From DATGKK01 sp035294725 (GTDB lineage Bacteria > Actinomycetota > Acidimicrobiia > Acidimicrobiales > Bog-793), in NCBI GenBank assembly GCA_035294725.1, contig DATGKK010000130.1, forward strand, positions 1 through 21,033: a stretch of 21,033 nucleotides of DNA. Reading direction: 5' to 3'. Position 1 is the first letter of the stretch, and every line of letters begins with the position of its first letter. The position numbers and the translations under genes are program-made. The notes under the pieces were generated by a model. The model ran no database searches. It saw nothing but the letters and a program-made list of their open reading frames with translations, and was not told where the DNA came from. Shown one piece after another: positions 14,558 through 21,033 of this stretch.

Positions 14558-15634
14558 TCAACCGAGGGAGATCGGCTCGTCGTCCCCGAGACCGTCGCCG
14601 AGCGCGACGTCGCCGGCGGCGACCTCGGCAAGAGACGCACTGCTCTCGGCTGTCCCCACGGTCGTGAGCTCCCGCACCCGCTGGTCGAGCTCGACGAGCA
14701 TCTCCGGGCTAGAGCGCAGGAACTGCTTGGCGTTCTCCCGCCCTTGCCCGAGCTGCTCGCCTTCGTAGGTGTACCAGGCCCCTGACTTCTTCACGATGCC
14801 GAGGTCGACCGCAACGTCGAGGATCGATCCCTCGCGGCTGATGCCCGTCCCGTAGACGATGTCGAACTCGGCCGAGCGGAAGGGAGGAGCGCACTTGTTC
14901 TTCACGACCTTCACCCGGGTCCGGTTCCCGACGATCTCCGTCCCCTCCTTGATCGACTCGACCCGCCGGATCTCCATCCGGATGGACGAGTAGAACTTGA
15001 GCGCCCGCCCGCCGGGGGTGACCTCGGGAGAGCCGTAGACGACGCCGATCTTCTCCCGGAGCTGGTTGATGAAGATGGCGATGGTGCGGGACTTCGAGAG
15101 GGTCCCGGTCAACTTGCGCAAGGCCTGCGACATGAGGCGGGCCTGGAGCCCGACGTGGGAGTCGCCCATCTCCCCTTCGATCTCGGCCCGCGGCGTGAGC
15201 GCCGCCACGGAGTCGACGACGATCACGTCGATCGCCCCGGAGCGCACGAGCATGTCGGCGATCTCGAGACCCTGCTCCCCCGTGTCGGGCTGGGAGATGA
15301 GCAGCTCGTCGATGTCGACCCCGATCGCCTTTGCGTAGACCGGGTCCATCGCATGCTCGGCATCGATGTAGGCGCAGATCCCCCCGTTTCGCTGCGCCTC
15401 GGCGACGACGTGCATGGCGAGCGTGGACTTGCCCGACGACTCCGGGCCGTAGAGCTCGACGATCCTGCCCCGAGGCAGACCGCCGATCCCGAGTGCGATG
15501 TCGAGGGACATCGCTCCCGTCGAGATCGCCTCTACGCCAGCGCCGGGGTGCTCCCCCATCCGCATGATCGAGCCCTTGCCAAACTGCTTCTCGATCTGCC
15601 CGAGGGCTGCGTCCAGTGCCTTGTCACGCTCCAT
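14558..15634 (-). CDS. recA: Recombinase A
   Basis: A 358-residue RecA, the ATP-dependent strand-exchange protein and SOS co-protease. Recognisable parts are the N-terminal LGQIEKQFGKGSIMRMG, Walker A GPESSGKST (63-71), the AYIDAEHAMDP block with the catalytic Glu, Walker B VIVVDSVAAL, the L2 loop region FINQLREKIGVVYGSPEVTPGG, and an acidic tail ending in DEP. No intein is present. Two starts are possible: ATG at 15649 (MEEKAMERD) and ATG at 15634 (MERDKALDA). The second is preferred because GGAGGAG lies about eight bases before it and it gives the usual RecA N-terminus. A palindromic SOS box lies 135 bases upstream. The gene stands alone; no recX follows. Confidence 0.96.
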   Translation of the reverse strand: MERDKALDAALGQIEKQFGKGSIMRMGEHPGAGVEAISTGAMSLDIALGIGGLPRGRIVELYGPESSGKSTLAMHVVAEAQRNGGICAYIDAEHAMDPVYAKAIGVDIDELLISQPDTGEQGLEIADMLVRSGAIDVIVVDSVAALTPRAEIEGEMGDSHVGLQARLMSQALRKLTGTLSKSRTIAIFINQLREKIGVVYGSPEVTPGGRALKFYSSIRMEIRRVESIKEGTEIVGNRTRVKVVKNKCAPPFRSAEFDIVYGTGISREGSILDVAVDLGIVKKSGAWYTYEGEQLGQGRENAKQFLRSSPEMLVELDQRVRELTTVGTAESSASLAEVAAGDVALGDGLGDDEPISLG

Positions 15635-15768
15635 CGCCTTCTCCTCCATGACTCGTGTCCCAAGAGCCCTCGACCGGTCCCCCGGCCGGTGACGCCGATC
15701 GTGTGGCCGGCACCGTACGGGGAGGGTGTGACACCCTTGTCCCTGCGCGTTACAGCAGTGTAGTTCCA

Positions 15769-15780
15769 GAACGTACGTTC
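15769..15780. promoter_or_regulatory. LexA/SOS box
   Basis: GAACGTACGTTC is a perfect palindrome matching the actinobacterial/Gram-positive SOS consensus (CGAAC-N4-GTTCG). On the recA strand it overlaps the likely -35 zone of a promoter whose -10 may be TACACT just downstream, so LexA would block recA transcription. It also lies about 90 bases before the divergent GNAT gene. The remainder of 15650-15870 shows only short GC-rich repeats and the recA leader. Confidence 0.85.
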
Positions 15781-15870
15781 GGTGTGGATCCCCTCGCGGC
15801 GGTGCCAGCCCTGGCGATGGGCGCCTCGGAGCAGCGCCGGAGGGCCGCCGCTCTCTAGGATTTGCGCCGC

Positions 15871-16518
15871 ATGACCCGACCGGACTTCGAGCTTGCACGC
15901 CTCGACCTCTCGAGCAGGGAGCAGCTCAACGACATCGCCACCGTCGCCACGCGGGCGTTCCAGTTCGATCCCTTCTTCGTCTACCTGTCGGCTCACCCGC
16001 TCATCCGAGCCCGCGGGCTCGCGCTGTTCTGGCGCTCGCAGATGGCGGCGCTGCGCGACCGGGGAGAGGGCTACGGCGCACGAGGGCCAGACGGCCGGCT
16101 CCTCGGCGTGGCCGTCTGGCTCCCGCCGGGCACCTACCCACTGCCGGTCCGCCTCCAGCTCCGCCAGGCGATGGGAGCGCTCCGGGCTCTCGTGCTGCGG
16201 CCAAAAGCCCTCGTCGACGGCTCGAGGTACCTGCTGGCGATCGAGAAGGCCCACCCGGACGAGGCGGTGTGGTACCTGAACCTCCTCGTGACCGAGCCCG
16301 CCGTCCAGCGTTCTGGCATTGGCTCGGCGCTCCAGCAGGCCGTCTTGGAGCGGGCCGACCTCGAGGCGGTGCCGTGCTACCTCGAGACCCAGAACTTCGA
16401 CAACCTCGCCTACTACCGGCGCTTTGGCTACGAGGTCGTGGAGGAGCTCCGCCCCGTCGCCGGCGGACCGCCGCTGTGGACGATGCGTCGGGAGCCACGC
16501 CCGGGCCCCTCGGCCTAA
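15871..16518 (+). CDS. GNAT-family N-acetyltransferase
   Basis: A 215-residue acetyltransferase with motif A in YLNLLVTEPAVQRSGIGSAL (Q146-R-S-G149-I-G151) and the C-terminal block YLETQNFDNLAYYRRFGYEV. It shares the lid features and block order of the GNAT at 12997-13689, so the two are probably paralogues. The ATG at 15871 is preceded by TAGGAT ending nine bases upstream, consistent with a leaderless transcript; an in-frame TTG at 15862 is less likely. It sits divergent from recA and separates recA from cinA, an insertion relative to the common actinobacterial order. Substrate unknown. Confidence 0.85.
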   Translation: MTRPDFELARLDLSSREQLNDIATVATRAFQFDPFFVYLSAHPLIRARGLALFWRSQMAALRDRGEGYGARGPDGRLLGVAVWLPPGTYPLPVRLQLRQAMGALRALVLRPKALVDGSRYLLAIEKAHPDEAVWYLNLLVTEPAVQRSGIGSALQQAVLERADLEAVPCYLETQNFDNLAYYRRFGYEVVEELRPVAGGPPLWTMRREPRPGPSA

Positions 16519-16533
16519 AGGGCCCAGAGGCCG
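16511..16533 (+). terminator. Possible terminator at the GNAT stop codon
   Basis: CGGCCT (16511-16516) pairs with AGGCCG (16528-16533), with further pairing potential inside, followed by the moderately T-rich CTCTTGTCGTTGTGCT. The stop codon lies inside the loop. It is a plausible but weak intrinsic terminator. Confidence 0.35.
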
Positions 16534-16616
16534 CTCTTGTCGTTGTGCTCCCCAGCCTGGCGTGAGCTGCTGCTCGCACCCGCCCGGAGCCAGGATCGCC
16601 GTAGGAGGCACCGGTC

Positions 16617-16871
16617 GTGAGCATGCTCCAGATGGCGGTGAGCATGGAGTGCTCGACGGCAACGACGGCACGGACGGGTCACCGTCGGGAGGCGATGCGC
16701 TGGTGGCGAGCCGTGAGGTACGTGCCCTTCCAGTGTGCTGCGGACATCGCCGCAGCAGCTGACGGCGGGTCGAGCCGACAAGGCACCGCCGTGCCCCCGT
16801 CCGGCTGTGACCTCAGCGCAGGCCCGTCGCCGGCACCGGTGACTCGAGCAGGCGCAGCCGCAACGCGTTGA
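16617..16871 (+). CDS. Doubtful small open reading frame
   Basis: An 84-residue frame starts at GTG 16617 with AGGAGG (16603-16608) eight bases upstream, one of the better ribosome sites in the window. The product (MSMLQMAVSMECSTATTART...) resembles no family I recognise. It has no signal peptide or membrane segment, and its last third overlaps the 3' end of cinA on the other strand. It may be chance. Apart from this frame and the hairpins, the 294-base gap 16519-16812 holds nothing recognisable. Confidence 0.2.
   Translation: MSMLQMAVSMECSTATTARTGHRREAMRWWRAVRYVPFQCAADIAAAADGGSSRQGTAVPPSGCDLSAGPSPAPVTRAGAAATR
16736..16757 (-). terminator. Hairpin downstream of cinA
   Basis: A perfect 8-bp stem TGCTGCGG (16736-16743) with CCGCAGCA (16750-16757) and a 6-base loop lies about 55 bases past the cinA stop. 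It could end the rimO-pgsA-cinA transcript. No U-tract follows. Confidence 0.35.
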
Positions 16872-18081
16872 GGGCCGAGATCACGCTCATCTGGCGAACC
16901 CGCTCCCGGTCGCCGGGCAGGGCAAGCTCGAACGCCTCGGTCGTACGCTCGGGCATGGCGAGACCTACGAACACCGTGCCGAGCGAGCGGCCCTCCTGCG
17001 AGGCCGGGCCGGCCACGCCGGTGGTGGAGAGGGCAACGTCGCAGCCGAGGGAGCGGCGCGCTCCCTCGGCCATCTCGATCGCCGCTTCGGCGGTCACGAC
17101 CGGCCCCTCTTCCACCCCGAGCAACGAGTGCTTCACGGTCGTGGCGTAGGCGACGACACCCCCGGTGAACCATGCCGAGGCCCCCGGGACCGAGACGATC
17201 CGGGAGGCGACGAGGCCCCCGGTGAGCGACTCGGCCACCCCGAGGGTCCAGGAGCGCTCCGCGAGCAGGCCGCCGACGGCCGCCTCCATCGTCTCGTCGT
17301 CTTTGCCGAAGACGACGTTCCCGAGGATCTCGCGCACGAGGCGCTCCTCCTCGTCGAGGGCCGCCTCGGCCGCCTCGGGCGAAGCGGCCTTCACGGTGAG
17401 GCGCACCTTGATCCCCTCGATGCCACTCGCAAGGAACGCGATCGTGGGGACCCCGGAGGCTCCCTCGCCGAGCGCCTCGATTCGCGGCTCGAGCCGCTCG
17501 GCCAGGGTCGACTCGGCGAGGCCCCAGGTCCGCAGGGTGCGGCTTGCGATGATGCTGGGCTCGCCGGCCCGCTCCCGGAGGTCGGGCAGGACCGCGCGCT
17601 CCATCATCTCCCTCATCTCGTAGGGGACGCCCGGGAGGGCGTAGACGACCTTGTTCCCGACCGGGCAGACGAGACCTGGCGCCGTGCCGGTCCGCTGCTC
17701 GATCACCGAGGCACCCTCGGGCACGTCCGCCTGCCTGGCGTTGTTCGCCGCCATCTCGCGACCGCGGGCGGCGAACATCCCGGCGATCCGCGCGAGCACC
17801 GCCTCGTCCCGCACGAGCGCGACGTTCATCACCTGGGCGATCGCCTCCCGCGTGATGTCGTCCTGAGTGGGGCCGAGGCCGCCGCAGACGATCACCGCCT
17901 CGCTGCGGGCAAGGGCGCTGCGTAGCGCCAGCACGATGCGCTCGAGGTTGTCCCCGACCTTGGTCTGGAAGTGGCAGTCGATACCCGAGAGGGCGAGCTG
18001 CTCCCCAATCCACGAGGAGTTCGTGTCGACGATCTGGCCGAGCAGCAGCTCGGTCCCGACCGCCAGGACCTCAGCCCGCAC
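16813..18081 (-). CDS. cinA: CinA-family competence/damage-inducible protein
   Basis: A 422-residue CinA. Residues 1-170 are the MoaB/MogA-like domain with VLAVGTELLLGQIVDTN and GGLGPTQDD (67-75), associated with ADP-ribose/NAD metabolite pyrophosphatase activity. Residues about 255-415 are the PncC-type nicotinamide-nucleotide amidase domain with VAESLTGGLVASRI (catalytic Ser in ESLTGG, 284-289) and STTGVAGP. Both halves look intact, so the protein probably recycles NMN and related pyridine nucleotides. The GTG start at 18081 lies inside the end of pgsA (11-base overlap), so it is the third gene of the rimO-pgsA-cinA operon. In many actinobacteria recA follows directly; here a GNAT gene on the other strand intervenes. 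Confidence 0.95.
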   Translation of the reverse strand: MRAEVLAVGTELLLGQIVDTNSSWIGEQLALSGIDCHFQTKVGDNLERIVLALRSALARSEAVIVCGGLGPTQDDITREAIAQVMNVALVRDEAVLARIAGMFAARGREMAANNARQADVPEGASVIEQRTGTAPGLVCPVGNKVVYALPGVPYEMREMMERAVLPDLRERAGEPSIIASRTLRTWGLAESTLAERLEPRIEALGEGASGVPTIAFLASGIEGIKVRLTVKAASPEAAEAALDEEERLVREILGNVVFGKDDETMEAAVGGLLAERSWTLGVAESLTGGLVASRIVSVPGASAWFTGGVVAYATTVKHSLLGVEEGPVVTAEAAIEMAEGARRSLGCDVALSTTGVAGPASQEGRSLGTVFVGLAMPERTTEAFELALPGDRERVRQMSVISALNALRLRLLESPVPATGLR

Positions 18082-18736
18082 GGGCGGGAGGCTCGGTCCC
18101 TGCCGGCGGCAGGCCGGCCGCGTACGCCGAGGCGGCGGCTCGCCGGCCGTCGAGCGCGTACTCGATCCCGGTGTACCAGGTGAGCGCCACCGCGACCCAC
18201 AGCAGGTCTCGCACGACCCCGAGGTGGTGGAGGCCGACCGGGGGCAGCAACGCGAGGCCGATCACCACGTCTTGGAGAAGGGTCTTCGCCTTGGCGGTGC
18301 TCCGCGCCGGGATCGAGACCCCGTTGCGGCCGACGACGGCGCGGTAGGTGCTCATCGCAACCTCCCGGACTGCGATCAGCATGACCGGGAGCCAGGCGAA
18401 GGTGCCGATGGCGACGAGGCCGGCGAGGACGCCGAGGACGAGGAACTTGTCGGCGAGCGGATCGAGGAAGGCGCCCGAGCGCGTGGCGCCCATCTTCCGG
18501 GCCACGAAGCCGTCGAGGCCGTCGCTCCCCGCGAACACGAGCCACAGCACTGCGAGGCTCCAGCTCGCGTGCCCCGTTGCGAGGACGAGCCCGATGAGCA
18601 CCGGTGCCGCGAGCAACCGAGCGAGCGTCACAGCGTTCGCCGGCGTGGCGAGGGCCGAGGGTCCGAAGGTGCGCCCGGGCGGCTCTCCTGGGCCGGGCGC
18701 GGGCGCCGAGGGCGCCGTGGTCGGCACCGTGCTCAC
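18071..18736 (-). CDS. pgsA: CDP-diacylglycerol-glycerol-3-phosphate 3-phosphatidyltransferase
   Basis: A 221-residue integral membrane CDP-alcohol phosphatidyltransferase that makes phosphatidylglycerol phosphate. After a Pro/Ala-rich N-terminus (1-30), several hydrophobic segments follow (for example LLAAPVLIGLVLA and LVLGVLAGLVAIGTFAWLPV). The catalytic signature is SDGLDGFVARKMGATRSG followed by AFLDPLADK. The four Asp residues are all present. The stretch between Ala-Arg and the Gly has seven residues where the textbook motif has eight. The GTG start at 18736 overlaps the rimO stop by four bases (GTGA). The open frame upstream to 19225 overlaps rimO and is not coding. Assignment as PgsA and not another CDP-alcohol transferase rests on the rimO-cinA context and the LDPLADK block. 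Confidence 0.88.
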   Translation of the reverse strand: MSTVPTTAPSAPAPGPGEPPGRTFGPSALATPANAVTLARLLAAPVLIGLVLATGHASWSLAVLWLVFAGSDGLDGFVARKMGATRSGAFLDPLADKFLVLGVLAGLVAIGTFAWLPVMLIAVREVAMSTYRAVVGRNGVSIPARSTAKAKTLLQDVVIGLALLPPVGLHHLGVVRDLLWVAVALTWYTGIEYALDGRRAAASAYAAGLPPAGTEPPARAG

Positions 18737-20076
18737 CCGGCCACCTCCGCGATGAGGTCCGGGCCCTCCGAGGCCGTGCAGCGGGCGCGCACGAAGGACC
18801 CTGGCACGCCGGCATGGGGCCCGGTCAGTCGCACCACCCCGTCGATCTCGGGCGCCTCCCGGTAGGTGCGCCCCCGGTCGGGGCGGTCGAGCATGACGGT
18901 GAGCTCGGAGCCGACGAGGCCGGCACGGCGACGGGAGGTGATCGCCTCTTGGGTCTCGGCGCACTCGGCGAGCCGATCGAGAGCGAGCTCCTCCGGCACC
19001 GCCAACGACTCCGGGAGCCCGTCGGCAAAGGTGCCCGCCTCGCGGGAGAAGGTGAACAGGCCTACCCAGTCGAGCTCGGCCGCCTCGAGGAAGGCGAGCA
19101 GCTCGTCGTGGTCGGCCTCGGTCTCGCCGGGGTAGCCGAGGATGAACGAAGAGCGCAGCGCCGCCTCCGGGGCGGCCTGGCGGATCCGCTCGATCCGCTC
19201 GAGGAAGCGCTCGGCGCTCCCCCACCGCCGCATCCGGCGGAGCAACGGCGCCGACACATGCTGGAGCGAGAGGTCGAAGTACGGAACGCCCGTGGCCACC
19301 ACCGCGTCGATGAGGCGGTCGGTGAGCGAGGAGGGGTAGAGGTAGAGGAGCCGAACCCAGGCGACACGGGCGGCGACCTCGCGCACGAGCTCGACGATGC
19401 CGCCCTCCTCGCGGTGGTGGCCGCTCCGGTCACGGCCGTAGGAGGCGAGGTCCTGCGCGACGAGGACGACCTCGCTCACCTCGAGCGAGTCCACCTCGTC
19501 CAGCACGGCCGAGAGCTGGCGGGAGCGCTGTCTCCCCCGGAACGAGGGGATGGCGCAAAAGCCGCACCGGCGGTCGCAGCCCTCGGCCACCTTGACGTAG
19601 GCCCACGGCGCTCCCGCCGCCGGCCTCGGCAGCTCGAGGAGATCGAACGAGGGCACGTCGGCACGCCCGAGGAGCCTGACGGGCTGCGGTGGCAGCTCGG
19701 CGCCCCGGGCGACCTCGGCCGTGAAGTCGAGGCCGAAGCCCGCCACGAGGTCGATCTCGGGCATCGCCGCTGCGAGCTCGGCGCCGTGGCGCTCGGCGAG
19801 ACAGCCGGTGACGGCGATACGGGCGCCGGGCCGGCGTCGCTCGGCGAGGTCGAGGATCGTCTCGATCGACTCCGCTCGGGCGGGCTCGATGAACGCGCAG
19901 GTGTTGACGACGATGAGCCCGGCCTCCTCGGGCCGATCTGCCGGCGTGTAACCGCGTGAGGCGAGATGCCCGGTGAGCTTCGCCGAGTCCACCTCGTTCT
20001 TCGGGCAGCCGAGCGTGGTGACCCAGTAGGACTCGCCGCGCGAGGGCTCGCCGCATCGAGCAGGCTCGGGTTCCAC
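18733..20076 (-). CDS. rimO: Ribosomal protein S12 methylthiotransferase RimO
   Basis: A 447-residue radical-SAM methylthiotransferase that modifies an aspartate of ribosomal protein S12. The N-terminal domain supplies the auxiliary cluster cysteines Cys24 (LGCPKN), Cys60 (NTCAF) and Cys92 (TGCLAE). The radical-SAM triad is Cys167-x3-Cys171-x2-Cys174 (EGCDRRCGFCAIPSFRG), followed by LVAQDLASYG, LLYLYPSSL and DLSLQH. A TRAM-type C-terminus starts near 375. The CPKN motif and neighbours favour RimO over MiaB. The GTG start at 20076 has TAGCCT about six bases upstream, suggesting a leaderless transcript. It is first in the overlapping operon with pgsA and cinA. Confidence 0.94.
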   Translation of the reverse strand: MEPEPARCGEPSRGESYWVTTLGCPKNEVDSAKLTGHLASRGYTPADRPEEAGLIVVNTCAFIEPARAESIETILDLAERRRPGARIAVTGCLAERHGAELAAAMPEIDLVAGFGLDFTAEVARGAELPPQPVRLLGRADVPSFDLLELPRPAAGAPWAYVKVAEGCDRRCGFCAIPSFRGRQRSRQLSAVLDEVDSLEVSEVVLVAQDLASYGRDRSGHHREEGGIVELVREVAARVAWVRLLYLYPSSLTDRLIDAVVATGVPYFDLSLQHVSAPLLRRMRRWGSAERFLERIERIRQAAPEAALRSSFILGYPGETEADHDELLAFLEAAELDWVGLFTFSREAGTFADGLPESLAVPEELALDRLAECAETQEAITSRRRAGLVGSELTVMLDRPDRGRTYREAPEIDGVVRLTGPHAGVPGSFVRARCTASEGPDLIAEVAG

Positions 20077-20137
20077 CAGACCAGGCTACCCTCTGCCCGT
20101 CCGGCGGCTCCTGTGGCGGCCTCGGAGCTCTGGCGGC

Positions 20138-21033
20138 TCAGTGCGCCTTCAGCACGCCCCGGCCGAGCAGCTCGCCGCACCGGTCCTCAGCCACTCCCCA
20201 GTCGGTCAACGCGGCGCGGCCTCCCTCGCCCGGCCTGCACGGCGGCGACCCGATCGCCGTGGCGCTCCGGGAGAAACGGGGGGCCGGTGCCGGTTGGAGC
20301 ACGCCGCCCACCGTCGTGAAGGTGCCCCGGTGCACGTTGTGGGGATGAACCGCCGCCTCCGCCATCGAGAGGACGGGCGCGAGGCAGGCATCGCCGTGCT
20401 CGGCCTCGGCCCGCTCGACCCACTCGTCTCGGGTGCGGGTACGGAAGATCTCTGCGAACCTCCGCTTCACCTCCGGCCAGCGTTCCCGTTCCATCTGGCC
20501 GGGAAGGTCCTCAGGGGACATCTCGAGCACCCGGCAGAGCGCGGCGTAGAACTGCGGCTCGAGGGCACCGACGGCAACATGCCGCCCGTCGGCGCACTCG
20601 TAGACCTCGTAGTAGGGCGCGCCCGTGTCGAGCAGGTTCGAGCCGAGCTCCTCCCGCCAGACGCCGAGGGCGCGGAAGGACCACATCATCGAGAACAGCA
20701 GCGCCGCCCCGTCCACCATCGCGGCGTCGACCACCTGGCCCTCGCCGCTCCGGCCCGCCTCGAACAGGGCGGCGAGGACACCGAGGACGAGCAGCATGCC
20801 CCCGCCCCCGAAGTCGGCGACGAGGTTGAGTGGTGGGACCGGCGGGCCCCCGGCCCGACCGATGGCGCCGAGCACGCCGGCGATGGCGATGTAGTCGACG
20901 TCGTGGCCGGCATGGTCCGCAAGGGGCCCGTCCTGGCCGAAACCGGTCATCCGCCCGTACACGAGCCGGCGGTTCCTCGCGAGGCAGGTCTCCGGGCCGA
21001 GACCGAGGCGCTCGGTGACCCCGGGCCGAAACC
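20138..21033 (-). CDS. CaiB/BaiF CoA-transferase family protein, alpha-methylacyl-CoA racemase type (5' end missing)
   Basis: The frame is open to the window edge, so the N-terminus is outside; 298 codons are visible. The edge translates as FRPGVTERLGLGPETC then LARNRRLVYGRMTGFGQDGP, the family's central block. Then come AGHDVDYIAIAGVLGAIG (catalytic His), PPLNLVADFGGGGMLLVLGV (catalytic Asp) and YYEVYECADGRHVAVGALEP (Glu). This His/Asp/Glu set matches alpha-methylacyl-CoA racemase (AMACR/MCR), which epimerises 2-methyl-branched acyl-CoA before beta-oxidation, for example of branched lipids or sterol side chains. A GTG at 20962 inside the frame is not the true start. The stop lies 61 bases before rimO on the same strand; that gap shows only the rimO promoter-like sequence. 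Confidence 0.9.
   Translation of the reverse strand, partial: FRPGVTERLGLGPETCLARNRRLVYGRMTGFGQDGPLADHAGHDVDYIAIAGVLGAIGRAGGPPVPPLNLVADFGGGGMLLVLGVLAALFEAGRSGEGQVVDAAMVDGAALLFSMMWSFRALGVWREELGSNLLDTGAPYYEVYECADGRHVAVGALEPQFYAALCRVLEMSPEDLPGQMERERWPEVKRRFAEIFRTRTRDEWVERAEAEHGDACLAPVLSMAEAAVHPHNVHRGTFTTVGGVLQPAPAPRFSRSATAIGSPPCRPGEGGRAALTDWGVAEDRCGELLGRGVLKAH

Noticed and set aside
18604..19959. 451-residue plus-strand frame
   Set aside because: It is antisense to rimO, which has all its cluster cysteines. No family features are seen in the plus-strand product.
1..21033. Mobile elements, CRISPR arrays, tRNA or rRNA genes
   Set aside because: No transposase or integrase frame, no regularly spaced repeats, and no cloverleaf or rRNA-like segment could be seen in the gaps, which are all under 300 bases.

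Overview
The window is high-GC DNA with many GTG starts and tightly overlapping genes. It carries a rimO-pgsA-cinA/recA neighbourhood, a 6C-like small RNA, a HAD-IB/acyltransferase fusion and an AMACR-type CoA-transferase. Together these point to an actinobacterium, possibly a deep-branching one such as an Acidimicrobiia-like lineage; that placement is inference, because no rRNA or taxonomic marker was compared. I found no rRNA, tRNA, CRISPR array, insertion sequence or integrase. No gene-free stretch exceeds 300 bases; the longest are 16519-16812, 15635-15870, 11772-11990 and 5387-5598, and each is described in the features.

Region 1 (1 to about 5450, all minus strand) is a four-gene catabolic operon behind a good sigma-70-type promoter (5418-5446). 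In order of transcription it encodes a formaldehyde-activating-enzyme (Fae)-like protein, a mandelate racemase/muconate lactonizing-type acid-sugar dehydratase, an NAD(P)-aldehyde dehydrogenase, and a 713-residue fusion of a beta-hydroxyacid dehydrogenase with an iron-dependent alcohol dehydrogenase. The segment looks less GC-rich than the rest of the window and may be a transferred metabolic module. A reasonable inference is breakdown of a hydroxy- or sugar acid that releases an aldehyde, possibly formaldehyde.

Region 2 (5599-7480, minus) holds an ECF sigma factor overlapping a single-pass membrane protein that is probably its anti-sigma or sensor partner.

Region 3 (7585-12950) has an operon of a HAD-IB phosphatase/PlsC acyltransferase fusion, translationally coupled to a 901-residue fusion of an asparagine synthetase with an F420-0:glutamate-ligase-like (CofE-type) domain. 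Upstream lies a roughly 95-nt 6C-type small RNA with its own promoter, and beyond it a divergent LysR regulator.

Region 4 (12997-16518) carries two related GNAT acetyltransferases, a DsbA-family protein with a CPFA active site, and recA with a perfect palindromic SOS box. recA and the DsbA gene converge on a complex terminator. No recX lies beside recA.

Region 5 (16813-21033, minus) is the overlapping housekeeping set rimO-pgsA-cinA, preceded by an AMACR/CaiB-BaiF CoA-transferase whose 5' end runs off the window.

The most unusual items are the AsnB-CofE fusion, the two-dehydrogenase fusion, the Fae-like protein in a sugar-acid-type operon, and the 6C RNA candidate.
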